Source: Quercus robur (Eukaryota; Streptophyta; Magnoliopsida; Fagales; Fagaceae). From it: 64,000 nt of DNA. The stretch covers positions 12,928,282 through 12,992,281 of the forward strand of contig NC_065535.1 in the NCBI RefSeq assembly GCF_932294415.1. Direction: 5' to 3'. The notes beneath the pieces are model-generated. The model made no database searches and was not told where the DNA came from. It saw nothing but the letters and a program-made list of their open reading frames with translations. Shown in pieces: positions 29,961 to 43,730 of the stretch; positions within the stretch are counted from its first letter, which is position 1; every line of letters begins with the position of its first letter. The position numbers and the translations under genes were made by a program.

Positions 29961-30313
29961 CAAAACAAAAAAAACCCCGAAACCACCTCATTATTCTCTT
30001 GGTATTGTAATGATTATCCATTTCCTTTCTCTCTCATTTATGCCTTATTTATATGAATTACTAAACCAAGAGAATATATATGAATTACTTTGTTATCTAA
30101 TTATGTATCTGTTGCTAAACCACCAAGTGTGGTGGAGCATTAGCTGGCTCTTGATATGACTAAGCACACATGTAACAAACTTATCAATAACTAATCTATC
30201 ATATATCCTTTATTTACCAAAACAAAACAAAAAAAACCCCGAAACCACCTCATTATTCTCTTGGTATTGTAATGATTATCCATTTCCTTTCTCTCTCATT
30301 TATGCCTTATTTA
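29811..30313 (+). repeat. 241-bp direct duplication, 240/241 identical
   Basis: 29811..30051 is repeated at 30073..30313. By eye the only difference is CCACCAGGTG against CCACCAAGTG. The 21-bp spacer begins TATGAATTAC. The first copy contains the 3' end of the LINE fragment. Near identity implies a recent event or an assembly duplication. Confidence 0.9.
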
Positions 30314-30425
30314 ATATTGAAATTTTAAACCACCTCATTATTTTATTTATTTATTAATTTTTTAAACCCTTATAATCCATCCCACTCGCCCACTTTAGTC
30401 CTGAGAAAAATACACCCTATTTTGC

Positions 30426-31123
30426 TTAAGGATGGCAAAGGGGCGGGGCGGGGCTGAAGGATGGGATATTCACCCTCCCCTCGCATAATTTTGTCTTGTC
30501 TCATCTCCGTCCCGCCCTACATGATGAGAAAAATTTTCTTACCTCATCCCTGCCCCTTGGGGCCCTGCGAAGCCCCACTCCATCCGGTAAAACTCTACTT
30601 CTTGTTGATTTGCCCACAATTATTACAATTTTTTTTAATAAAACATGTTTCATTAATAAAAATATACTTGAAATTACAAATAAATTTATCTCATCAAATC
30701 AAACTAATTTTTAGCAAAAATTGAATAATATTATCCAAGTGTTTTACAAGACAATATCACAATAAAAAGAAAAATCTTTTACTACAAAATCAATAATTCA
30801 ATAGTATATAAATTTGTTTCTAATAAAGACAAAAGAAAACGTTAAAATTGTTCCCTTATTTCCAACCTTATTAAAAAAAAAACAGAGAACTACATTAGGT
30901 AGAATAAAATAAATTCATAATATGTTTGTTTAAATAGTAGGGTTTTAAGGTGTAAAAATTTTATAATTTAATCCTTATTAATGTAGGGCAGGGTAGGGTA
31001 GGGTGGGTCTAAAAAGTTTAAACCCATTCCCGTCCCGCCACCTTTATGGGGTAGGAAAAACCCGCGTAAAATGAAACGGAAAGAGACGGGTCAATCGGAG
31101 TGAGGCAAAATTACCATCCCTAG
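30426..31123. mobile_element. Non-autonomous DNA element with GGATGGCAAAGGGGCGGGG-type end
   Basis: The left end reads AAGGATGGCAAAGGGGCGGG. The right end read on the minus strand is CTAGGGATGGTAATTTTGCC, giving an imperfect terminal inverted repeat. GC-rich ends with repeated GGGTAGGGT and CCCGTCCCGCC words flank an AT-rich core. This end type is familiar from plant hAT-like elements, but no 8-bp target duplication was found, so the superfamily is tentative. It has no coding capacity. Confidence 0.6.
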
Positions 31124-31385
31124 TTTCAAATGTATGCTTCCGATCACAGCTGAACGTGGTCGTTTAATTCATTTCCAAAAAACTACTATTATATTTGCAA
31201 CTACAAATCAATCACAGCTGTTGTGAGTCCACTTTAATACTTCCCTACCAAACGTTCAACTCTCGTTAGTCGTTAACGTTCCTGTTTTTATTTTTTTCGA
31301 TAGGATTTGTTCGTTTACGTTCTTCTACCTTCATTACATTCATTGCCTCATCACTCCTTTACTTTCCAAACCAGTTTAGGGAACA

Positions 31386-31406
31386 CAGAGAGAGAGAGAG
31401 AGAGAG
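31386..31406 (+). repeat. GA microsatellite immediately before the VPS35 start
   Basis: An AG dinucleotide run ends directly at the first ATG, so it forms the last part of the 5' untranslated leader. GA repeats of this sort are common at plant gene starts and bind BBR/BPC factors; a role here is inference. Confidence 0.7.
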
Positions 31407-34400
31407 ATGATGATAAACGGAATTGAGGACGAAGATAAATGGCTGGCCGAAGGGATCGCCGCCATTCAACACAACGCCTTCTACATGCACCGCGCTCTCG
31501 TAATCTCATTCTCATTTCTCTTTACTTTTCCCCATTTTTTAACCTAATCTATTTCATAAACCCTAATTTCCACAATTTCTTTTAATTTTAATTTGATTTC
31601 ATTTTTTTTTTTTTTTTGATCGTCTCAGGACGCCAATAATCTCCGAGAAGCCCTAAAGTACTCGGCTCAGATGCTATCGGAGCTTCGAACTTCGAAACTC
31701 TCACCTCACAAATACTACGAACTCTGTAAATTTCTTTCTTTTTTTCTCTCTCTTTCTAAAATTGCCAATCAATATGATTAGTATGGGTTTAATTTGTGAA
31801 GTATATTTTGAATTTTGGATTATAAGATATGCGAGCGTTCGATGAATTGAGGAAGCTGGAGATGTTCTTCAAAGACGAAAGCAGGCACGGGGTTTCGATT
31901 GTGGATCTCTATGAACTTGTTCAGCACGCTGGCAACATTTTGCCTAGAATGTAAGCTTCTTTTGATCATGCTTCAATTGTTGTCATTTCAATTGCATATG
32001 GAATATTTTGATCACCTTTTGCAAATGTGGCATTTTTTGAATCTACAATTGATAGGGATCAACAAGTTATTAAAAACTGTTTTGTCTCTTTGAGAGAGGA
32101 GTGGTTTTTCTTTTTTTGCCTGATTCTTATCCAATTGTATACAAATAGTAAAGGAAAAATGATATTTCTCACATATACAAGTTGAAACTAGAGCAAAAAT
32201 AAAGTATTTCTTTGCAAGCATAAGAGAAATAGAATGAATAGAAAAATAACTGTGAAAGAATCCTTGATCGTGTTAGGTGGCATTATCTTAATACCAGAAC
32301 TGATAGTTGAATTAGAAAGGCTACTCATTCATGGGTAGGTGGTTGTACCTTATGAGAAGACGATAAATTTTGCAAATAGTCATTTTTATAGGTAATTTTT
32401 TTTTGACAGGTCCAGAAGGCAGTTCTCGTTTTTGCTTAATTTCAACTTTATTTTCCATAACCTTGTCTCTTGTCTTTCTTAGATAATATTTGGCTACAAA
32501 AATCTTCATTGATTTATTTATTTGCATGATTGTGTATTAACTTCAAATATTTACTGATTTCAACATGGGTATGCTCTAATATAATTTTAACTTTAATTTT
32601 GTCCACATTTCGGGGCTACAAGTTGATATAAGCAAAAGAAAATAGAAGGTCATATTTTTTTAATTTAAGGTGGAAAATTTATCCTCTTCTTCATGAGGAG
32701 GGAAGTATTATATACTTCAATCAGAAATTATTATGATGTGTTGGAATCAGCTAAGGGTTTAATAGGTCAAATATGATTTGAAAATTTCAATTACGTTTTG
32801 GAAAAAAAAAAGGTGAGATGCTTTTCATTGTTACCTTCCCATTCCAATTAAATATGAATTTCTTTTAGATGGGCTTATTCATGTTTGGTTATTTCAGATA
32901 TCACATTTTTGTCAGTGCATGTGAAGTCCATTTTGTTGATTTACCAGGTATCTCCTATGTACAGTAGGATCTGTGTACATCAAATCTAAGGAGGCTCCTG
33001 CTAAGGATGTCCTTAAAGATCTCGTGGAAATGTGTCGTGGTGTTCAACATCCAATCCGTGGGCTCTTTTTAAGAAGTTATCTTGCTCAAATCAGTAGAGA
33101 TAAATTACCTGATATTGGTTCAGAATATGAAGGGTAAGGTGGTTGCTTGATTACATATATTTCCATTTTCAAAATGAAGTCATCTGTTCCAGCAGTTGAT
33201 TGCTCCGTGTTTTAATCTGTTCAATATTCATGGAATTGTGCCATTATCTTTCTGCAGAGATGCTGACTCTGTCATGGATTCTGTAGAATTTGTGCTCCAG
33301 AATTTCACTGAGATGAATAAGCTTTGGGTACGACAGCAGCATCAGGTTCGTTGGACTTCTACAAATCCTTATCTGCTTTCATGCTTGAACATGCATAGAA
33401 CCACTGAACTTGCATGCCACAGAGGTAAAAATGAGCCATGATGGCATGATTTTGGCCATGCAGATGTTTTGGTGCTTGTGAATCATTCATACTCTTTGGC
33501 GATCCTGAGTTGAGGACTTCAATTGGGCTTTCTGGTCTGCAGGGACCTGGTCGGGTGAGAGAGAAGCTGGAAAAGGAAAGGAGCGAGCTCCGTGATCTGG
33601 TAATATCTGAAACTACCACCAGATGAAATTGTGTAATAGATTTGGTAGAGTAATAAAATTTCTGTTTTTCTTATTTGATTTACTAGGTTGGGAAAAATCT
33701 CCATGTGCTCGGTCAAATAGAGGGCGTGGACCTTGGAATGTACAAAGATGCTGTTCTTCCCAGAGTCTTAGAGCAGGTCTATTAATCTATTCTTTTCTCA
33801 GGTTTTATTAATTTATTTATTTATTAAATTTTCTTCTAAATTTCCACCCGAGAAGCCCTCTCTGATCAACTTTCTAATAGTAACAAAATTGGGTTGTGCA
33901 GATTGTCAACTGCAGTGATGACCTTGCTCAATATTATCTGATGGATTGCATAATTCAGGTCTTTCCTGATGAGTACCATTTACAGACCCTTGAGACATTA
34001 TTGGGTGCTTGCCCCCAGCTTCAGGTGAGTGTCATGACATATTGGATATTATTTTCTTTTTCAGGGTTGCATAAGTTCTTACATTTGGCTTTGTTCTGCT
34101 ATTTTGTTTTTGTTTTGTGTGGGGGACACAGAAGACATAGTTCAACAATTCCAATCTGGAGACACATTGCACACCCCTTGCACTAGGTAGTTGCCATGCT
34201 GCCCATGATATCATGTCCTTAGGAGGACTATTCAAGTCTAGTGTGGGAGGGCAGGAGCATTTTAAAAGCTGTAGCTTTTATGGGAAGCTTCAGCTTTTTA
34301 GGAAGCAAGTCCTAGGTGGCTTCTCAAAAACAGCCTAAAATGCCTAAGCATCTTAACACAATCAGTAAAAAGCTGAAGCGCCCTAGTTGACATAGCATCT

Positions 34401-37400
34401 TTTTTTTTTTTGAAGAGGGGGGGGGGGGGGGGGGGTGCCATTTGAGCACGACCTAATTGGCTGAGGTTACCTAACATCCTACAAGTAACTTTAGCTTTTA
34501 ATATTTTAAACCCTTGTAAAAGCAGTCTACAAATGCATCCTTTAAGTGGTTTACAAATGCATACTTTGGAACATGAACATTGTCTAGGAACTAACCATGG
34601 TGCAAGAATTATTATTAAATGCCTCTGAAGTGAACATGTGAAAATTGTCTCCTTATATGATAAACATACAACACTAGGTTGGGAAAACACATGCATGTCT
34701 ACCCTTTTGCATAATACATATGTGAAGGATCTTTGATATCAAAATTTTTAGTGTTTTGCATTTCTTCTTAATTCTGATTAAAGCAATAAACTCATTAAGA
34801 TAGCCTTTTGCCTTTCTTCTTTTCCCTTAACCACTATCTGAATATGTTTCTTTTTGCAGCCAACAGTTGATGTCAAGACAGTGTTATCGCAATTAATGGA
34901 GAGATTATCAAATTATGCTGCTTCAAGTACAGATGTTAGTTATCTATATGCTGTCTTTGTGATATATGCTTTCTCATTTTTTTGATCATGGTTTTCTTGT
35001 GCCAGGTGTTACCTGAATTTCTGCAAGTGGAAGCTTTTGCAAAATTGAGCAATGCTATTGGGAGGGTAAGATTTCCCTAAGTTTGTAAATTTATGTTGAC
35101 TGTTATTCAAATTTGGAAGTGCTACACAAACTCAGGTAAATTTATGTTGACTGCAATTTCTTATCTTATAAAAACAGTTGACCTTTAGCTACTGCTTTCT
35201 TGAAATTTTCATACAAAACTAGAACTGATATCCCAGATATCCAGTGTACTGAATTAACATGGCGTAGCAAAAACTTAATTAGATATCATTGGACTGCCTT
35301 CATATTTCATGCTCTGTGCACTGTTTCTTCAACGGAAATGGGAGATGTTCTTTCATGCTGGGAAAAAAAAAAAAAAGCAGCATTTAGTTCAAAATCAGAA
35401 AGGAATGACCTAAAACAATTTAAGGAGGTATCTAATATTATAACTTCCAATTGGAGCATGCACTCCATTTGATATATTAGCAATGGTGACATATAACCTG
35501 AAAAGAGCATGCACCCCATATTATATATCTGCAATGGGAGAATAGGGTACATAAATCCTGAAATATATATTAAAAAGGAGTTTTTTGATAGGTAATTGCA
35601 ATTGTTTAAATATCCTTCAATGTTTAAAAATAAAAAAAGTGTATACAGGGAGTATAACAAATCAAAGAAAAACAGTAAAGCAAAACAAGACTAGAAAAGA
35701 ACATACACAGAACCAGCCGTCTAATTAATGGCACAAAAGTAGAGTATCTAGGAAATCCATTAGAGAAAACGTGGACAGAGTGGAGGACTTCAATCCCCAT
35801 TCATAAAGAGTCTTCAGAAATAAAACTTGAGGTTTGGTACAGTGGACTCTTTTTAAAATGCGGCAATTCCTTTCACCCCAACTGCACCACATCAAACATA
35901 CCAGGCTGCCCCCTTACTGTCCCATATCTACGAGAACCCAACTTACCATTCCAGGATTTAAGCATTGAAGCAACAGAGTTTGGCATTACCCAAGAAATCC
36001 CAACTAGGCAGAAGAGAAAATACCACAGATTAGAGGCAATTGGGCAATGCAGCAACAAGTGCCTAGTGATTGTGAAAGAGATGCTGAGTCAGAGCTGTGG
36101 GTGTCAACATGGTGAATGTGGGTAAAGAAATTTAATTAGGGGCTTTGGTTTTTTCATAAAACCACAGTTGGGGTATTCATATTTGAAGGGAAAAGAGAGC
36201 CTTACATTTTTTTGCTCAACTGACTCCATGTGTTGGGCTTGGGCATGCAAATGCATTTATTATCCTTTCTTTAATTTAACAGAAGCCTTTTTTCAATTTT
36301 TTCCATTCTATGCATATGTTTAATTTAAATGTGGAATTGTGCTTTATATATGTTGATCAACTACATGCAATGGCAGGTGATAGAAGCACAGGTCAACATG
36401 CCTATTGTTGGAGCCATAACTTTATATGTCTCTCTTCTTACATTTACTCTCCGTGTTCATCCTGATCGACTTGATTATGTGGATCAAGTACTGGTATGTT
36501 GTCTCTTGAAGCTCATTTATAACAATGATTAGAGCACCTATTGGTTCCACCTAACTATTGCATGAAATTTTATATGAAAGGTGTTCTGGTCAGAGTAGAT
36601 ATATAACATGGATGGAAATTTTTTGAGGTTCTGTTTAGAAATGGATTTTTCTGACAAGGTTATGCTGACTTGGTTGTTCTTTATTTGAATTTTTATTACA
36701 GGGAGCATGTGTTAAGAAACTCTCTGGCAAACCAAAACTTGAAGACCAAAGAGCAAAAAAACAAGTCGTTGCGCTTCTGAGTGCTCCACTGGAGAAATAC
36801 AATGATGCTGTCATGGCCCTGACACTTTCTAATTACCCCCGTGTGATGGATCACCTTGATAATGAAACAAATAAAGTCATGGCAATGGTTATTATTGAAA
36901 GCATCATGAAGAATTACACTTGCATCTCTACTGCTCATCAGGTGGGCTTCTTCTCTGTTTTTTCTACAATCTTAACTTTTTTTTATTGGAGGAGTGTGGT
37001 TAATAACTTAATATGCTGTTTGTAGGTTGAGGTGCTGTTCGAATTAATTAAAGGGCTCATCAAGGACTTGGATGGAACTGCTGCGGATGAGGTGCATATA
37101 AAGAGTTTTTTTGCAAACAGAATTTCATCTTATAAGATAGAGATTTGAATATTAAAATTCACTTGGTAGCCTGCTATCAACACCTTTTGATCCACATTAT
37201 TTTTTATTTCTTTCTTTATTTGGGATATTTAATCTTTATTTTACTGTTAGAAACATATAATGATTTTTCTTCTTTACGTCTCTCTCCTTGATTTGTTCCT
37301 GCTATATCCTACCAATAGCTTGATGAGGAGGATTTTAACGAAGAACAAAATTCTGTTGCTCGGCTCATTCACATGCTTTATAATGATGACCCAGAGGAAT

Positions 37401-40400
37401 TGTTAAAGGTAAGTAATTGATGTCTTGAAAATTTTCTGCATCAGCATTGTTTCTTTTGATGCTAATGTTACTTGAATCTCCTTAAATCCATTAACATCTT
37501 ATAAAATACCTTGGATGCTCTTTTTTTTAAAGATATTATTGTTGGTGGTCATTAAATGGGTATGCTACGAGCTGATAGAAATAAAAGAGATAAAGAATCT
37601 AAAGTCAGCTTGTTATGTACAATGGAGAGTACAAAAATCCTAGGCTTTGGACTGTCAATCAAAGTTTGCACACACCTTGTGAAATGCAAATAAAAATACT
37701 GGGTGCCAACAATAAATTAATATTATTTAAGATATTGTAATGCTACATATAAAATAATTGTAATTTTAAGCCTCAAGAATCAGAACCCTCAACTTATTTT
37801 CAGCCTTTTATTATTATTATATACTAATGCGAATATTTATCTTGTCTAGGAGATATCCCATGAAGCAATAGTGCCTTGGTCCAACTCTTTATTATGTTAA
37901 TTTGGTCTACAGTTTGTAGGAAAACTCTTACAGATTTTGGGGTGTTTCAACTTTTTTGATGGCAGGGCTTGTGTAAACGTCTGTCTGACATTTGTTCAGA
38001 CATATGTGAAAAATATTGGGCTTTGTGCTGAACATCCCATGTCTTTTTGAAACTACAGTACTTGTTTCCATTTCCATAAATCTTAGGTTCTGGTATATTT
38101 TTCACCTCATGTTTATGACTTAAGAATTGTTTTCTGATGTTCTTATTCTCCGATCTTCAGATCATATGTACCGTGAAGAAGAGTATAATGAATGGAGGAC
38201 CAAGACGCCTGCCTTTTACTGTTCCTCCTCTTATATTTTCTGCACTCAGGGTATGTTTCTTCCTGATTATGGCAGACTGTTGTTTCTTTTTTTCCATGCA
38301 TGCAATTTCTATTGCAAGATATACATGAGTGAAAAAATTGCATCGAGTACTTTTTTCTTTTCGGTCTGGACTTGACTGTGAACGAAGAAAGAATTTCTGG
38401 AGTGGAAATTTGTTGTCAGATTCTTGTTAGCACCTTTATAATATTATGGATAGTCAACAAGATTGTGAATCTGACTTCTAGAATTTTTGCTGAGGACTTT
38501 AATGATTGCTACTCCTTTGAACCAATCAGCTTAGAAGAGTTTGTGTACCCTATGCACATTTTATGAGTCTGTGCTCTCAGTCAACCCATTTAAGGTGCAT
38601 ATAGGAGTATTTCTGAGAGCCTCTTATAAGTTACTGTTCTTAATCAATAAGTAAGCCATATAGTTGGGAATTTAGAACTCATAATTTTAAGGCTTAAACT
38701 CAAGATCTAAGGCATAATCCTTAAACTCAAGACTAATATCAGAAGCTTTTTTTTATTAAAAAAAAATTACATGTGCTCATAGAAACTAGAATTAGATAAT
38801 ATATGCAAATTGAAAATTTCAATTTAACAGCTTCAAAGCATTAAGGCCAAGTAAATTACATAGCGTGCTAGTTAGGGGTGTAAAAGGGTGCATTGCAGTT
38901 ACAGGCAATTTTTTTCACTGCACCACCATGGTCAGCTTCCTGGTTTGCTCACCACACTGCATCTTAAAGGGGGTCAGTGACCAAATCGGCTCAGATTGGT
39001 GTGATTGGGTCGGTTGGCCAGTTAGTTCAATGCTATGAATTTTTTTTTTTTTTTAAAAGCTAAATGATGAATACGGGAAATACTTTTCTCTCAAAAATTC
39101 TTTTACATTGATAACACCCCTGAGCCATTTGTATCACATATTTTACATATCTTTTAAAAAAAGATTGGTCAAAAACAAAGAAAATAAACTATTTGAAAAA
39201 AAAAAGGAGATTCTAGGGTTTAGTTTACAAATTTTGGAAATTACATTTGGGATTTGGGATTATGGACAGGGTTTTTCTTCGGTGCAGTCTCAGTTTGTCC
39301 AGCTTGTTGTACACCCCTAATGGCCCAGAATCCTTGAAGCATCTATAAAAGATGACATATTATATGCAATAGAACTTTGAAAACATTAAATGAATCATGG
39401 TGTTCTGGAAAATAGACATACTTAAACCTTAGTGCACTTCAAGTTCCTAACTTCTTTTTATGAAGAAAGGAACTCTATATTTCTAGTTTATGACATGGAT
39501 CCAGTCATTAGATTCTCTAAGGACTTGGTTCAAAGGTGAGTTGAATCCCTACATGTAAGGTTTACAAGTATCAAGAAATTGTTATTTATGCTATCTTTGT
39601 AACTACCATTGCTACGAAAACTTCATCTGCCTTGGGAAAAGAAAGGAAGAAAAATAAAAGAACCAAAAATCTTAGAAGGCCCAAATTGTGCAGAAATATC
39701 ACTATTTTCTACTACGTGTGATTGTGTCAAGTGAAAGAATACATATGAAAGAAATGTAATTTTGCTGGCAAGAACTTGAGCTGATGATAAAGAAGTGCAC
39801 TTGAAAAAGTCAATTCTTTCTGACCACTGCACAGTATTTGTAGTTGGTAGTTTTTATTTGGATGCTATTTATATACAAAAAATCAGCATACATATCTTTT
39901 TCTCTTTTGAGTTTGATTTACCCAATTTTGGTGGAGTAATTACCTCTTGAATTTGTGTATAGGAGTTCACATTTGATAGTTTATTATAAATGAACCTTAA
40001 TTTTGAAAGACTGTTCAGAAAGTTGGTTGTGGCTTGCAGTTGATAAGGCAATTACAAGGTCAGGATGGGGACGTAGCGGGAGAGGAAGTGCCTGCAACTC
40101 CGAAGAAAATTTTTCAGATATTAAATGAGGTAACTTTTGAACTGATGTGGAAGACAATGTCAAATGTTTCATATTGATTCTTACAAGACTGAAACTTTTT
40201 AGACATGTCCTTGTAGACAAAAATACTTCCTTATAGGCTTTCTTGACAGGGTTGTCCATTTTGTTATGTCTGTTGGATGGTTCAATTTAATTACAAAAAC
40301 TCTGTTTTAAAATTTCCTTATCTGGTTTCCTATATATCTTCTTTCACTAAAGTAACTATGGATTTTTCTTAGTGTGTTCTATTTTTTATTTCCCTTTTTC

Positions 40401-42300
40401 TCCTCTCCTTATAAATTCATTTTCTATGTTGCATGCTTGTACTCATAATATGACATTATAATTGTTTTGTTTCAGATGATTGAATCTCTTTCCGCTGTTC
40501 CATCTCCTGAACTGGCATTAAGGTTGTACCTGCAATGTGCTGAGGTATGCCTTGACTTTGTCTGGTACTGCAGAAAACAAGATCAGAAAATAATTTTTTG
40601 GTAGCTCCTAGAATTCTTTTCTGGAGCATGAATAATGATACTTTTTAAAAATAATATATAGTTTTCAAGATTCCCCCCTGCTTCATTGTAACTACCAAAT
40701 TATCAAAAAAATAGTTTTCAAGATTGAGGGAGAAGGCTTTTTTTACTTTTTGTGGCAAAGTGGTAATAAATTTCTATTACTTGTTAAAATAGATTTGTGT
40801 GAAACATTTTACAATGGCATGACATGTGTGAACATTTCTATTACTTATTGTGCATGAAATTTTAGAATGCCATTACCATAAATTTACTCACACTTCATTA
40901 AATAGAATCATTATGCATTTTATCTTGATTATATTTTCCATTGATAAAGAAAGCCTTAATGTCATGTCAGATATCTGTAGCTGGGGGACTAACTGTATGT
41001 TTCTGAACTCTTTGTTTTTTTGTTCCTTGCTGATCAGGCTGCTAATGACTGTGGTCTTGAGCCTGTTGCTTATGAATTTTTCACTCAGGCATTTGTATTA
41101 TATGAAGAAGAAATTGCGGTAATTGTCCATGAAATAATTTCTTGTGATTGAGTTTGCTTTGGATTACTGACAAGAAGTGGCCATTTGTCGTCAAATGTTT
41201 TAATCAATAAGCAGTGTCTCACATTTAGCCTGGCCATATTTGTTTTATTTACATGAGTATTTACCTTTCTTTTAGGACTCCAAAGCCCAGGTGACTGCAA
41301 TACATCTGATAATTGGAACCCTTCAGAGGTTGAATGTATTTGGTGTTGAGAATAGAGATACTCTAACACACAAGGCCACAGGGGTAATGATGCTTGAATT
41401 GCTGTCTAATTAATGTGCTCTTGTTACCCATTCCTACTAAAACTCATAATGATGTTTTTTCTTTGTTTTGTGTCAGTATTCAGCAAAGCTTCTAAAGAAA
41501 CCTGATCAGTGCAGAGCGGTTTATGCATGTTCACATCTTTTTTGGGTTGATGATCAGGATGGAATTAAGGATGGAGAAAGGTACACTGCGAGATATTTTA
41601 CATCCATATATCTGACTATACCGGTTGCCTGGTTTCATTTGTCTTAATGTGTCAATTTGTTGGCATTTTATTTTGGCATTATTTTTTTCTGCTTGTTGAG
41701 TATTCTTGATAATGGAAGCAACATGGTAGTTCTTGATCTTTTATTATCATTGCTATTAAGCAGTTTGCTTCCTAGGGTATTAAGCTTTCACTTCTAGGGG
41801 TAATCCATAGTTTACCTGAGTTGCCACATATATGGACGAGGACATAACTACTGGTGCTATTTCTATTTACAGGGTCCTGCTTTGCTTAAAGCGTGCCTTG
41901 AGGATTGCAAATGCTGCTCAACAGATGGCCAATGTTACACGGGGTAACAGTGGGCCAGTCACACTCTTTGTTGAAATACTGAACAAGTCAGTGGTTTAGA
42001 GTCTTACCAATTTGAACTTTGCTGATATACACGCATGGTTAATAGCTTTTATGTTTATTTTTTGATTCATGGGTCGTTATATGCATCAGGTACCTTTATT
42101 TTTTTGAGAAGGGAAACCCCCAAATTACAAGTGCAGCAATCCAGGGTCTAATAGAATTAATCACAACTGAGATGCAAAGTGAATCTACAGCCCCCAATGC
42201 TGCTTCAGATGCTTTCTTTGCTAGCACGCTGCGTTACATCCAGTTTCAGAAACAGAAAGGCGGTGCAATGGGAGAAAAATATGATTCTGTCAAGGTTTGA
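31407..42300 (+). CDS. VPS35: VPS35, retromer core scaffold
   Basis: 22 exons: 31407..31499, 31629..31725, 31827..31950, 32948..33133, 33258..33345, 33543..33599, 33687..33776, 33902..34024, 34860..34934, 35006..35065, 36377..36493, 36702..36941, 37026..37091, 37319..37408, 38161..38250, 40040..40129, 40476..40544, 41038..41118, 41276..41383, 41477..41580, 41873..41986, 42090..42300. The product is 790 aa against 787 for Arabidopsis VPS35A. The alpha-solenoid protein binds VPS26 through its N-terminal part and VPS29 through its C-terminal part, recycling sorting receptors from endosomes. Family landmarks include [64 protein letters not shown] and [17 protein letters not shown]. The N-terminal PRLYL motif reads PRMYLL, with Met formed across the exon 3/4 junction. 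Two adjacent ATGs (31407, 31410) could start. A LINE fragment lies in intron 10. Confidence 0.96.
35590..36100 (-). mobile_element. Antisense LINE 3' fragment in VPS35 intron 10
   Basis: On the minus strand 36058..35873 reads [35 protein letters not shown] and [19 protein letters not shown], the zf-RVT region of a plant LINE. It continues (about 35830-35740) into the [15 protein letters not shown]-type C-terminal tail. There is no RT core. The intron is still normally bounded (GT at 35066, AG at 36375..36376). Confidence 0.7.
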
Positions 42301-43689
42301 CTTATTATGTGTTAAGTTATACTACTGAAAAGTTTGGATATATAAACAAGCAAGTTTGGGGCTGAGAGGAAGGAAATGATGGGGAGAGGTGAGCAATGAG
42401 CACAATTGTATAAAATGCCTGCACCTTGACAGGAACTCATATATAGGTTTTTCTTCCGCCTCCCTTCTTTTTTCCCTTCTCCCCTTCGACCATTTTCATT
42501 ATTATTTTTTTAAAAGGTAATTAATAAATTATTTTTTATTGGTTTGAGGGTTTGTGTGAGTTTTCACTGTTTGTGGCTCGCCTTTTGATTCCTCTACTGT
42601 TCTATTCTCGAACCTTTATTTCATCAAATAATATGCTGTTTTTGGGGCTAAGATTGGCATCTCCTAATTGTTATATTTGTATGCTTTTAAATACTCAATC
42701 ATTCGCAGTAAAATGTGTGTGCCTACGTGCATGTACATCTTGGGTTACAATCATGGGCAAAGTCGTTTGGTTTATAACTTCATTGTTTTGGAGTTTAACT
42801 TGGAACCACGCTATCAATTTACTGTCAGAAAGGCAAAACATTTGGAAAATGCTGTGTTGCACCACTTGGCGACATTGACTGCGAAACATGATAGTAGAGA
42901 AGGTATCTCATATATCAAATATATACATATTCCTTCTCAGTGTGTCAGTCTCACATGACTTGAAATGAAACTTCTTCCGACCTATTTGCACCAATAAGCT
43001 AGGCAAATTTTGATTGGCCAAATGATTTGGCGCAAATCTAAGAAGGGAGAAAGTGTGGGGTTGGAAGATCAAAGTTTGAACAACCTCAATGTTTTGAATC
43101 ACTCATGAGTCATGTCGTACTTAAATCGAATTGAATTGATTAGTTTGTTGATGTTCATTTATTAATTATTTGTGGCAAGGTGAAGAAGTGGTTGCCTTTT
43201 AGGCTGCCGCTTTGGGCAATCTTTAATAAAAATAAGGTCAGGGAATGGGATGTTCATCTGTGTGTTTGCCTGGTTGGGTTTCAAAGACATTCTTACATTG
43301 CATTGACAGGGTTTCTCCAAAATAAAAATTGTCACTATATCACAAGGTTTGAAAAGCTCAAAAGGACAAGGTCGATGGTGGTGATAACAATTATTAAAAA
43401 AATAAGAGAAAAGTTAATGAATGCCCTAAAGGCATATGTTAGTGATCCATTTTAGGAACATTTTTATGAGAAAAGAAAAAAGAAAAAAACTGTTAATGTT
43501 TTGATAGCACTTTCAATTTCTTATAAAAGTTGTTTAAAAACTTTTCTAAAATGGTTTATTAACAATTGTCTGGCACCCATTAACATGACCCAAAATATAA
43601 AAACAAAACAAATCACCGATTACCACTACCAATTCGAGTCATGGTTGTCATGGCGGTGGTAGTGTAGTTTTTATGAACATCCCTACCCA

Positions 43690-43730
<41 letters not shown>

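Noticed and set aside
34418-34435. Long G run in VPS35 intron 8 as a G-quadruplex regulator
   Set aside because: A plain homopolymer next to a T run is most simply a low-complexity slippage tract; no loop-separated G-tracts.
42552-42958. Overlapping 96-108 codon frames downstream of VPS35
   Set aside because: Different frames on both strands overlap, with no recognisable domain or splice context; chance ORFs in 3' flanking DNA.
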